From: Salipiger bermudensis HTCC2601
Lineage (GTDB): Bacteria > Pseudomonadota > Alphaproteobacteria > Rhodobacterales > Rhodobacteraceae
Assembly: GCF_000153725.1 (NCBI RefSeq)
Contig: NZ_DS022279.1
Span: 69,501-133,500 of the forward strand
DNA length: 64,000 nt
Reading direction: 5' to 3'
In this document: positions 45,568 to 53,054 of the stretch, piece after piece
Numbering within the stretch: position 1 is the first letter of the stretch
How the letters are laid out: the number at the start of each line of letters is the position of its first letter
Translations under genes and position numbers: made by a program
The notes under the pieces: model-generated
Seen by the model: the letters and a program-made list of their open reading frames with translations, nothing else
Database searches by the model: none
What the model was told of the DNA's origin: nothing

Positions 45568-47177
45568 CCGGCGGGCGCCGTCTCGGGCAGGTCGCCGCGC
45601 GCTGTCAGTTCTTCGCGGATCAGCTTCTTGGTGATCTTTCCGTAGGCGCTCTTGGGCATCTCGTCCCAGAACACCACGTGGCGCGGCATCTTGTAGCGCG
45701 CGATCTTCGGGCCGAGCCAGCCCAGCAGCTCCTCCGCCGCCACGCCGTCCTCCCGCGGCACGCAGACCGCCACGCCGATCTCGCCCCAGACCGGGTCGGG
45801 CACGCCCAGCACCGCGACCTCGGAGATGTCGGGGTGTTGCAGGATCTTCTCCTCGATCTCGCGCGGATAGATGTTCGAGCCGCCCGAGATGTACATGTCC
45901 GAGGCGCGCCCGGTCAGGTAGAAGAACCCGTCCGCGTCCATGTGACCAAGATCGCCGGTCAGGAACCAGCCGTTGCGAAAGCTCTTGGCGTTGGCCTCGG
46001 GGTTGTCGAAATAGCCCGCGAACACCGCCGGCCCGATCACCGCGATCTCGCCGGTTTCGCCCGGCGCGACCTCCGTGCCCTCGGCATCCTGGATCTGCAC
46101 CTGCATGCCCGTGCGGGCGAACCCGCAGGAGCCGATGCGCATCGCGCCATCGTCGGTGGAATGCAACGCCGGCGGCAGCACGGTGATGTTGCCGGTGACC
46201 TCGCCAAGGCCGAAATACTGCACCAGCTTCGGGCCCAGCACCTCGAGCGCGCGCACCTGATCGGCGCGGTACATCGGCGCGCCGGCGTAAATCATGTAGC
46301 GCAGGCTGGAATGGTCATGCTCGTGCACCGAGGGGTGCTCGACGAGCAGCTTGACGATGGTCGGAACGGTGAAGAGGTTGCTCACCTTCCAGCGCGCCAC
46401 CAGCCCCCAGATCTCGTCCGGATCGAACTTGGCGCCGGCGGGCAGGATCGTCTTCACCCCGTGCGCCACCTGCGCAAGCTGGTGGATGCCCGCGCCATGA
46501 GACAGCGGCGCGACCACGACCGAGGCATCCTCGGGCCCGGTGCCGGGCATCAGGTCGCACAGATGATTGGTCACGACGAAGGCCATCTGCCCGTGCGTCA
46601 GCACCGCCGCCTTGGGCCGCCCGGTGGTGCCGGAGGTGAAGAAGAACCAGCAGGGATCGTCGCGCTGCACCTCGGCCACGGCCGGGCGCTCGCCCAGATG
46701 CGCGGCAACCAGATCCTCGTAGCTGTCGCCCAGCTCCTCGCCGATGCCGATCACGAAGGACAGCCCGTCGCAGGCGGCGGCGTGGTCCGGGAATTCGGCG
46801 CCGCAAAGCAGGCCCTTGGCCTGCGCGCTCGCGGCCTGATAGGCCAGATCGTCCGGCGACTGACGGAAATTCGCCGGCACCCAGATCGCCCCCAAACGCC
46901 AGCAGGCGAACATCGCCTCGAACATCTGGTTGTTGTTGGCCGACTGCACCAGCAGCCGGTCGCCCTTGCCCAGGCCATAGCGCTGCGACAGGGCGGCGGC
47001 GAAGGCGGCAGAGCGCGCCTCCATCTCGGCCCAGCTCCAGCTCTTCTCGCCCCAGACGAAGCCGATCTCGTCCGGGTGGCGGCGGGCGCTTTCGGTGAGG
47101 AAATGCGACAGGTTCATCACCCGGGTCGAGACCGGCACCAGCCCGGCCGAGAGGTCGATTGCGCCGGGCTGGCTCAT
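45564..47177 (-). CDS. Acyl-CoA synthetase (AMP-forming)
   Basis: The 537-residue ligase of the ANL superfamily has the P-loop FFTSGTTGRPKAAVLTHG (about residues 173-190), the adenine motif YFGLGEVTG (about 288) and the hinge region GWFLTGDLGHMD, followed by GRASDMYISGGSNIYPREIE. The acyl-adenylating lysine is in SAYGKITKKL. It activates a carboxylic acid to its CoA thioester. It overlaps the thiolase gene on one side and the DUF296-like gene on the other by four bases each. The acid is probably the one brought in by the TRAP system at 49366; its identity is not visible. Confidence 0.92.
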   Translation of the reverse strand: MSQPGAIDLSAGLVPVSTRVMNLSHFLTESARRHPDEIGFVWGEKSWSWAEMEARSAAFAAALSQRYGLGKGDRLLVQSANNNQMFEAMFACWRLGAIWVPANFRQSPDDLAYQAASAQAKGLLCGAEFPDHAAACDGLSFVIGIGEELGDSYEDLVAAHLGERPAVAEVQRDDPCWFFFTSGTTGRPKAAVLTHGQMAFVVTNHLCDLMPGTGPEDASVVVAPLSHGAGIHQLAQVAHGVKTILPAGAKFDPDEIWGLVARWKVSNLFTVPTIVKLLVEHPSVHEHDHSSLRYMIYAGAPMYRADQVRALEVLGPKLVQYFGLGEVTGNITVLPPALHSTDDGAMRIGSCGFARTGMQVQIQDAEGTEVAPGETGEIAVIGPAVFAGYFDNPEANAKSFRNGWFLTGDLGHMDADGFFYLTGRASDMYISGGSNIYPREIEEKILQHPDISEVAVLGVPDPVWGEIGVAVCVPREDGVAAEELLGWLGPKIARYKMPRHVVFWDEMPKSAYGKITKKLIREELTARGDLPETAPAG

Positions 47178-48343
47178 TTCACCCGCTCCAGGATCGAGAC
47201 GTAGTTGGTGACCGCGGCGCCGCCCATGTTGAACACGCCGGCGATCTCCGCGCCGGGGATCTGCATGTCGCCGGCATCCCCGGTCAGCTGCATCGCCGCC
47301 ATCACGTGCAGCGACACGCCGGTGGCGCCGATCGGGTGGCCCTTGGATTTCAGACCGCCAGAGGCATTGACCGGCAGCTTGCCGTCCTTGGCGGTGATGC
47401 CGTCGCGGATGACGCGCCCGCCCTCGCCGCGCTCGGCCAGGCCCATGGCCTCGTATTCCAGCATCTCGGCGATGGTGAAGCAGTCATGGGTCTCGACCAG
47501 CGACAGGTCATCGAGCCCGAGCCCCGAGCGCTCGAACGCCTGCGCCCACGCGCGGCGGGCGCCGGCGAATTCCAGCACGTCGCGACGCGACAGCGCCATG
47601 ATCTCGTTGACATGGCTGCGGGCGCGGAAGGCGATGGCGCGGGTCATCTCGGCCGCGGTCTCGGCATCGGCCAGCACGAGGACCGCCGCACCGTCCGACA
47701 CCAGCGAACAGTCGGTGCGCCGCAGCGGGCCGGCGACGATCGGGTTCTTCTCCGAGACGGTGTTGCAGAAGGCGGTGCCGAAATCCTTGCGCATATGCGC
47801 CAGTGGGTTGGCCATGCCGTTGCTGTGGTTCTTGGCGGCGATCATCGCCAGCTCTTCGCTCTTGTCGCCGTAGCGCTGGAAGTAGCTGCCGGCGATCTTG
47901 CCGAAGAGCCCGGCAAAGCCGCCGCTGATGTCGGCCTCTTCCTTGCAGTAGCTGGCTCCGAGCAGGATGTCGCCCACCTCGGCGGTGGGCGTCGCGCTCA
48001 TCTTCTCGGCGCCGACGACAAGCGCGATGCGGCCCCGCCCGGCAGCGATGAAGTCCATCGCGCCATGTAGCGCCGCCGAGCCGGTGGCGCAGGCGTTCTC
48101 GTAGCGCGTGGCGGGCGTGTGGGCGAAACGCTCGTCGCCCATCGCCACCAGCGCGCCCTGAAAGTCCTGCTGCGAAAAGCCGTTGTTGAACACGCCGGTG
48201 AAGATGCCGTCGACATCCTCGGGGGTGATGCCGGCATGCTCTAGCGCCTCGGCCACCGCGGCGGCCATCAGGCTCTCGGTGTCGGGGTGCTCGGATTTGC
48301 CAAAGGGTGTGTGGCCCCAGCCGACGATCTGCGGATCTTGCAT
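47174..48343 (-). CDS. Thiolase, SCP-x/acetyl-CoA acetyltransferase-like
   Basis: The 389-residue thiolase-fold enzyme has the nucleophile cysteine C85 in YENACATGSAALHGAM, SLVETHDCFTIAEMLEYEAMG (about residues 285-305) and GGLKSKGHPIGATG near the C-terminus. The ETHDCF form and the pattern belong to the SCP-x-like thiolases that cleave branched, steroid-side-chain or aryl-keto-acyl-CoAs rather than simple acetoacetyl-CoA. Such enzymes often need a DUF35 partner; none is in the cluster, but a DUF296-like protein is. The ATG at 48343 follows GAGGAGG. Confidence 0.9.
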   Translation of the reverse strand: MQDPQIVGWGHTPFGKSEHPDTESLMAAAVAEALEHAGITPEDVDGIFTGVFNNGFSQQDFQGALVAMGDERFAHTPATRYENACATGSAALHGAMDFIAAGRGRIALVVGAEKMSATPTAEVGDILLGASYCKEEADISGGFAGLFGKIAGSYFQRYGDKSEELAMIAAKNHSNGMANPLAHMRKDFGTAFCNTVSEKNPIVAGPLRRTDCSLVSDGAAVLVLADAETAAEMTRAIAFRARSHVNEIMALSRRDVLEFAGARRAWAQAFERSGLGLDDLSLVETHDCFTIAEMLEYEAMGLAERGEGGRVIRDGITAKDGKLPVNASGGLKSKGHPIGATGVSLHVMAAMQLTGDAGDMQIPGAEIAGVFNMGGAAVTNYVSILERVK

Positions 48344-48353
48344 TCTGTCCTCC

Positions 48354-49157
48354 TCAGGTGCGGGATGGCGCGGCATGGAGCCGGGCCAGAGTTGTTTCGA
48401 TGGTGCGGGCGCCGTCCTGCAATTGCGCCACCAGCGCGTCGCGGCGGGGCGGTTGCATCCGGCTCTCGATCGCCGCCAGAGACAGCGCTCCGGCAAGGCT
48501 GCCGTCGGGGCGCCGCAGCGCCACCCCGAGGCCCCAGGAATCCGGCACCACGAGGCCGGGGTTGAGCGCGAAGCCGCTGTCGCGGGTCTGCGCCACGCGG
48601 GCGCGGATCTCGTCTGCGGGCAGCAGCGGGTAATCGGCGGCAAGGCGCGCGGCGTTGAGCTCGAGCATGGCTTCGGCCTCGTCCTCGGGCAGTGCCGCGA
48701 GCATGGCAAGCGAGCCCGCGCCCACACCCAAAGGGTGCATCCCCCCGGCAAGCAGCGCGTAGCTGCGAATCGGATAGGTGCCGTCTTCGCGGTGCAGGCA
48801 CAGCGCCGAGGCGCCACGCGGCACCGATAGGAAGGCCGCGTCGCCGGTCTCCTGCGCCAGCCGCTTCAGGGTCTCGAGCGACAGTTCCAGCAGCCCATGA
48901 CGGCGGGCCGCGAAGGTGCCGAGGATATAGGCCTCTTCTCCAAGGTAGTAGCGCCGGCTCTCGGGATTCTGCTCGACCATGCCGTTGCGCATCAGGGCCA
49001 GCAGTAGGCGGCGCAGCGTCGACTTGTTGAGGCCGCTCTGCGCGACCAGCTCGGCAAGGCTGGCGCCGTCTTCGGTCTGCCGTCCGACCATGCCCAGAAG
49101 CGCCAGCGCGCGGTCGACGCTCTGGCTTCCCGCCGGGCTGGAGGTGTCGCCCTCCAT
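48354..49157 (-). CDS. IclR-family transcriptional regulator
   Basis: The regulator has a helix-turn-helix (SVDRALALLGMVG, then LAELVAQSGLNKSTLRRLLL) and an effector domain (SLAMLAALPEDEA, RPDGSLAGALSLAAIESRM). I start it at ATG 49157 (267 residues). An ATG at 49229 would add 24 codons that run across an apparent operator. It lies ten bases upstream of the thiolase gene, so it may head that operon, and it is divergent from the TRAP operon. Two TCCA-N5-TGGA repeats in the intergenic region are likely binding sites. Confidence 0.88.
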   Translation of the reverse strand: MEGDTSSPAGSQSVDRALALLGMVGRQTEDGASLAELVAQSGLNKSTLRRLLLALMRNGMVEQNPESRRYYLGEEAYILGTFAARRHGLLELSLETLKRLAQETGDAAFLSVPRGASALCLHREDGTYPIRSYALLAGGMHPLGVGAGSLAMLAALPEDEAEAMLELNAARLAADYPLLPADEIRARVAQTRDSGFALNPGLVVPDSWGLGVALRRPDGSLAGALSLAAIESRMQPPRRDALVAQLQDGARTIETTLARLHAAPSRT

Positions 49158-49167
49158 GGACTTGTGT

Positions 49168-49180
49168 TCCACATTATGGA
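49168..49180. promoter_or_regulatory. TCCA-N5-TGGA inverted repeat, candidate IclR operator 1
   Basis: TCCACATTATGGA lies 10 bases upstream of the IclR start chosen here. At that position a bound regulator would block its own transcription. A second copy occurs 118 bases away. Confidence 0.5.
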
Positions 49181-49285
49181 CCAATTTAAGCGACCCTTCC
49201 GGTGGCAGCTTTCGAAAGTTTCCCAACATCTATTTGTTTCATTCCCAATATTGCAAGTTCTTGTTGCCCGTGGCAATGAAGGCAT

Positions 49286-49298
49286 TCCACTATGTGGA
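49286..49298. promoter_or_regulatory. TCCA-N5-TGGA inverted repeat, candidate IclR operator 2
   Basis: TCCACTATGTGGA (arms TCCAC/GTGGA) lies 67 bases upstream of the TRAP binding-protein start. It shares its spacing and arms with the site at 49168. Confidence 0.5.
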
Positions 49299-49365
49299 CG
49301 CCGCGGGGGCAGGGAGGCCTGCGCGGCAGGGCCGGACGGGCCCGGACTTTGGGAGGACAGATTTG

Positions 49366-50367
49366 ATGTTCGCGAAATTTGGCAAAACTGCCCTGGCCAC
49401 CATGCTGGCGGGCGCGATGACGGTTGGCGCAGCCTCGGCCGAGACCCTGCGGCTGTCGCACAACACCGGCGACACCACGACCTGGCAGAAGGGCGCCGAC
49501 AAGTTCGCCGAGCTGGTCTCCGAGGCCACCGGTGGCGACGTCTCGGTGCGGGTGTTCCCCAACGCGCAGCTCGCTGGCGGCGACCAGATGCGCCAGGCCG
49601 AGATGGTCGGTCGCGGCGCGCTCGATCTGGTGGTGACCTCGGCGATCAACGTGACGCCGCTGGTCCCCGAGATGGCCGCCTTCTCGCTGCCCTATCTTTA
49701 TTCCGATTACGACGAGGTCGACGCCACCACGCAGGGCGCGCCGGGCGAGCAGCTCGCGGCGATCCTCGCCGACAAGGGCATCATCGTCCTGGCCTGGGGC
49801 GAGAACGGCTTCCGCGAGGTGACCAACAACACCCGCCCGGTGAAGACCCCGGCGGACATGCAGGGCCTCAACATGCGGGTGGCCGGCCCGATGTATATCG
49901 ACGTCATGAACGCGCTCGGCGCCAACCCCCAGCAGATGCAGTGGGGCGAGACGATGACCGCGCTGCAGCAGGGCGTGGTCGACGGCCAGGAGAACCCGAT
50001 CGGTGCGGTGATCATCCCGCAGCAGGTCTACGAGGTGCAGAAATACCTCACCACTTGGCACTATTCCTATGACCCGATCTTCATCGGCATCAGCCAGAAG
50101 AAATGGGATGGCTACGACGCCGAGATGCAGACCACGCTGCGCGAGGCCGCGCAGGAGGCGATGAGCTACCAGCGCGAGATCAGCCGCGAAGCCACCGCGA
50201 CCGGGATCGAGTTCCTGCGCGAGAAGGGCATGGAGGTCTATGAACCCTCCGCCGAAGAGCTTGCCGCCTTCAAGGAGGCCACCCAGCCGGCCTTCGACGA
50301 GTGGGCGGCCAAGGTCGGCCCCGAGCTGGTGCAGAGCTTTCAGGACGCCATCGACGGCGCGAACTGA
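49366..50367 (+). CDS. TRAP transporter solute-binding protein (DctP family)
   Basis: The 333-residue periplasmic protein has a signal peptide cleaved after AGAMTVGAASA. DctP blocks are LRLSHNTGDTTTWQKGADKF, NMRVAGPMYIDVMNALGANP (about residues 164-183, with the substrate arginine) and VVDGQENPIGAVI (about 203). The ATG at 49366 follows GGGAGGACA. The divergent operon activates a carboxylic acid with CoA and cleaves it with a thiolase, so the ligand is likely that acid. A hairpin separates the gene from dctQ. Confidence 0.92.
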   Translation: MFAKFGKTALATMLAGAMTVGAASAETLRLSHNTGDTTTWQKGADKFAELVSEATGGDVSVRVFPNAQLAGGDQMRQAEMVGRGALDLVVTSAINVTPLVPEMAAFSLPYLYSDYDEVDATTQGAPGEQLAAILADKGIIVLAWGENGFREVTNNTRPVKTPADMQGLNMRVAGPMYIDVMNALGANPQQMQWGETMTALQQGVVDGQENPIGAVIIPQQVYEVQKYLTTWHYSYDPIFIGISQKKWDGYDAEMQTTLREAAQEAMSYQREISREATATGIEFLREKGMEVYEPSAEELAAFKEATQPAFDEWAAKVGPELVQSFQDAIDGAN

Positions 50368-50382
50368 TCCGCTTCCAAGACC

Positions 50383-50406
50383 GGCGTGTCCCCGCGGGGA
50401 CACGCC
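50383..50406 (+). other. Intercistronic hairpin between dctP and dctQ
   Basis: A perfect 10-bp stem (50383-50392 with 50397-50406, loop CGCG) lies 15 bases after the dctP stop. It parallels the hairpin after the TRAP binding-protein gene at 27701. Confidence 0.6.
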
Positions 50407-50437
50407 CTTCGCGTCTGTCTGAGTATCGGGAGGCCTG

Positions 50438-50926
50438 ATGTCCTTCATCCTGCGCGAGGCCGAGAAGATCATCTGCGCGGTGCTCTTCCTGGCCATGACC
50501 TTCCTCGGGTTCGCCAATGTCGTGGTGCGCTATGGCACGCATTATTCGCTGGCCGCGACCGAGGAACTGCTGACCAACGGCTTTCTGCTGCTGACCATCT
50601 TCGGCGCCGCCATCGCGGCCCGGCGGGGCGAGCATCTTGCCGTCGGGCTGGTGCATGACCTTCTGCCGCGCCCGGCGCGGCGCGTGGTCTTCGTGCTGTC
50701 GGTGGCGGCCTCGGTGCTGCTGCTGGCGCTCTCGGCGTGGTTTTCGTGGCAGGCGATGACGAACATGATCGGCAACGGGATGCGGTCCTACGGCCTGCAG
50801 ATCCCGGCCTGGTACTATCAGGCGGCCGTCCCCTTCGGCTTTGCGCTGGTGCTGGTGCGCTACCTGCAGCACGCCGTCTTGGTCTGGCGCACCGGCGAGG
50901 ATGACGAGGTGATCCCCGATGTATGA
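50438..50926 (+). CDS. TRAP transporter small permease (DctQ family)
   Basis: The 162-residue protein has four hydrophobic helices. The DctQ signature is ATEELLTNGFLLLTIFGAAIAARRGEHLAV-like (ATEELLTNGF at about residue 45, ARRGEHLAVGLV at about 65). It overlaps dctM by eight bases, so the two subunits are made together. It is part of the IclR-associated TRAP system. Confidence 0.9.
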   Translation: MSFILREAEKIICAVLFLAMTFLGFANVVVRYGTHYSLAATEELLTNGFLLLTIFGAAIAARRGEHLAVGLVHDLLPRPARRVVFVLSVAASVLLLALSAWFSWQAMTNMIGNGMRSYGLQIPAWYYQAAVPFGFALVLVRYLQHAVLVWRTGEDDEVIPDV

Positions 50927-52247
50927 TCTTGTCCCCGGGCTGCCGGCTGGCACCGAGATGGTCATCCTGTTCTTCCTCCTGCTGGCGCTGCGCGTGCCGG
51001 TGGCCTTCTCGCTCGGCCTCTCGGCGCTTTACGCGATGTGGCAGATCGGCTTCGGGCTGGAGCTCGCAGGCGACCTGATCGCCACCGGCATCACCAAGTT
51101 CTCGCTGCTCGCCATCCCGTTCTTCATCCTCGCGGGCACGCTGATGGGCTCGCTCGGCATCGCCGAGCGGATGATCCGTTTCTTCCGGGTGCTGATCGGC
51201 GCGACCCCCGGCGGCATGGGCGTCGTCGGCACCGTGGTGTGCCTGTTCTGGGGCGCGGTCAGCGGCTCGGGGCCGGCCTCGGTCGCGGCCATCGGGCCGA
51301 TGATCATCAAGGGCATGGTCGAGGACGGCTACCCCAAGCCCTATGCCGCCGGGCTCGTCTGCACCGGTGCCGCGCTGAGCATCGTGATCCCGCCCTCGAT
51401 CGGGCTGGTGATCTACGGCGTCATCGCCGAGACGTCGATCTCGAAACTGTTCCTCGCCGCCATCCTGCCGGGTCTGTTCATGGGGCTGATCATGCTGCTG
51501 ACGCTACCCCTTGCCAAACCAGGAGGTGGCCGATCCGCGACGCTCGAGGCGCTGAGCCCTGCGCCCCATGCCGGCCGGCCCTACCTCGTGCAGCTGTGGC
51601 TGTCCTTCAAGGACAGCTTCTGGGGCCTGATGACCCCGGTCGTGATCCTCGGGGGCATCTATTCGGGCATCTTCACCCCGACCGAGGCGGCGCTGGTCGC
51701 GACGGTCTATGCGCTGCTGGTCGGCGGGCTGATCTACCGCACGCTGACGTTCCGCGGCCTTTACGACTCGCTCTCGAACGCCGCGGCCTCCTCGGCCACG
51801 GTGATGCTGGTGGTCGCCTACGCCAGCCTGTTCGGCTGGGTGGTCACCGTCGAGGATCTCGTCGGCAGCTATTCCGGCGCGCTGCTCGGCCTGAGCGGCA
51901 ACGAGATGACGATCCTTCTGGTCATCATGCTGATCCTGCTCGTCGCGGGGATGTTCATGGACGCGGTGACGGTGATGTTCATCTGCCTGCCGATCTTTCT
52001 GCCGGTGGTGCGCGAGCTTGGCTGGGATCCGGTCTGGTTCGGCGTGCTGGTCATGGTCAACCTCGCCATCGGGCTGATCACGCCGCCGGTCGGCATCAAC
52101 CTCTACGTCGCCGCCAACGTCACCCGCCTGCCGATCGAGCGCGTGGCCAGAGGGGCGACGCCGTTCCTGCTGGTCTGCCTCGTCGGGCTCGTGGTGATCG
52201 CTTTCGTGCCGCAGCTGTCGCTTGCACTGCTCGGCCCCGCCAACTGA
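50919..52247 (+). CDS. TRAP transporter large permease (DctM family)
   Basis: The 442-residue polytopic protein has DctM signatures AIPFFILAGTLMGSLGIAER (about residue 65), WGAVSGSGPASVAAIGPMI (about 110), FTPTEAALVATVYALLVGG (about 250) and LITPPVGINLYVAANV (about 386). It starts inside the end of dctQ and ends 12 bases before an SDR gene. The TRAP and SDR genes therefore form one transcript. Confidence 0.93.
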   Translation: MYDLVPGLPAGTEMVILFFLLLALRVPVAFSLGLSALYAMWQIGFGLELAGDLIATGITKFSLLAIPFFILAGTLMGSLGIAERMIRFFRVLIGATPGGMGVVGTVVCLFWGAVSGSGPASVAAIGPMIIKGMVEDGYPKPYAAGLVCTGAALSIVIPPSIGLVIYGVIAETSISKLFLAAILPGLFMGLIMLLTLPLAKPGGGRSATLEALSPAPHAGRPYLVQLWLSFKDSFWGLMTPVVILGGIYSGIFTPTEAALVATVYALLVGGLIYRTLTFRGLYDSLSNAAASSATVMLVVAYASLFGWVVTVEDLVGSYSGALLGLSGNEMTILLVIMLILLVAGMFMDAVTVMFICLPIFLPVVRELGWDPVWFGVLVMVNLAIGLITPPVGINLYVAANVTRLPIERVARGATPFLLVCLVGLVVIAFVPQLSLALLGPAN

Positions 52248-52259
52248 GGAGACCTTTCC

Positions 52260-53024
52260 ATGTCGCAAACACCCGAGCAGAAGACCGCCATCGTTACCGG
52301 GGCCGCCCGTGGCATCGGCCTCGCCACCACCAAGCAGTTCCTCGCCGAGGGGCGCCGGGTGGCGATGATCGACCGCGACGCCGAGGCGCTGATGGCCGAG
52401 GCGGGCGCGCTCGAGAACGTGTTGCCGGTGGTCTGCGATGTCTCGCAGCCCGAGCAGGTCGACGCGATGATCGCAGAGGTGGCCGGCGCCTTCGGTCGCA
52501 TCGACGCGCTGGTCAACAATGCCGGCGTGGCGGATTTCGGCCCCATCGAGGAGACCTCGTTCGAGCGCTGGCGCACCGTCATGGCGACCAATCTCGACGG
52601 CGTGTTCCTGTGCTCGCAGGCGGCGATCCCGGAGCTGCGCAAGACCTCCGGCGCCATCGTCAACATCGCCTCGATCTCGGGGCTGCGCGCCTCGACGCTG
52701 CGGGTGGCCTACGGCACCTCGAAGGCGGGGGTGATCCAGCTGACCCAGCAGCAGGCGGCAGAGCTCGGCGAGTACGGCATCCGGGCCAACTGCGTGGCCC
52801 CCGGACCGGTGCGCACCAAGCTCGCCATGGCGGTGCACAGCCAAGAGATCATCGACGCCTATCACGATGCGATTCCGCTCAACCGGTATGGTTCGGAGGA
52901 CGAGATCGCCTCGGTCATCGTCTTCCTGTGCTCGGACAAGGCCAGCTACGTGACCGGTCAGACCATCGCCTCGGATGGTGGCTTCCAGTCCACCGGTGTC
53001 GGCCTGCCGGCCCTCCGGACCTGA
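52260..53024 (+). CDS. Short-chain dehydrogenase/reductase (FabG-like)
   Basis: The 254-residue SDR has TGAARGIGLATTKQF (about residues 13-27), LVNNAGVADFG (about 84-94), the catalytic serine in NIASISGL and the YGTSKAG Tyr/Lys pair (about 151-157), and ends with TGQTIASDGGF. It closes the TRAP operon. Together with the divergent CoA ligase and thiolase it could do the hydroxyacyl or hydroxyacid oxidation step of the pathway. The gene at its right edge is convergent and belongs to another locus. Confidence 0.9.
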   Translation: MSQTPEQKTAIVTGAARGIGLATTKQFLAEGRRVAMIDRDAEALMAEAGALENVLPVVCDVSQPEQVDAMIAEVAGAFGRIDALVNNAGVADFGPIEETSFERWRTVMATNLDGVFLCSQAAIPELRKTSGAIVNIASISGLRASTLRVAYGTSKAGVIQLTQQQAAELGEYGIRANCVAPGPVRTKLAMAVHSQEIIDAYHDAIPLNRYGSEDEIASVIVFLCSDKASYVTGQTIASDGGFQSTGVGLPALRT

Positions 53025-53054
53025 GCCGCAGGTCGCGTCACCGGGCGCCGTGGC

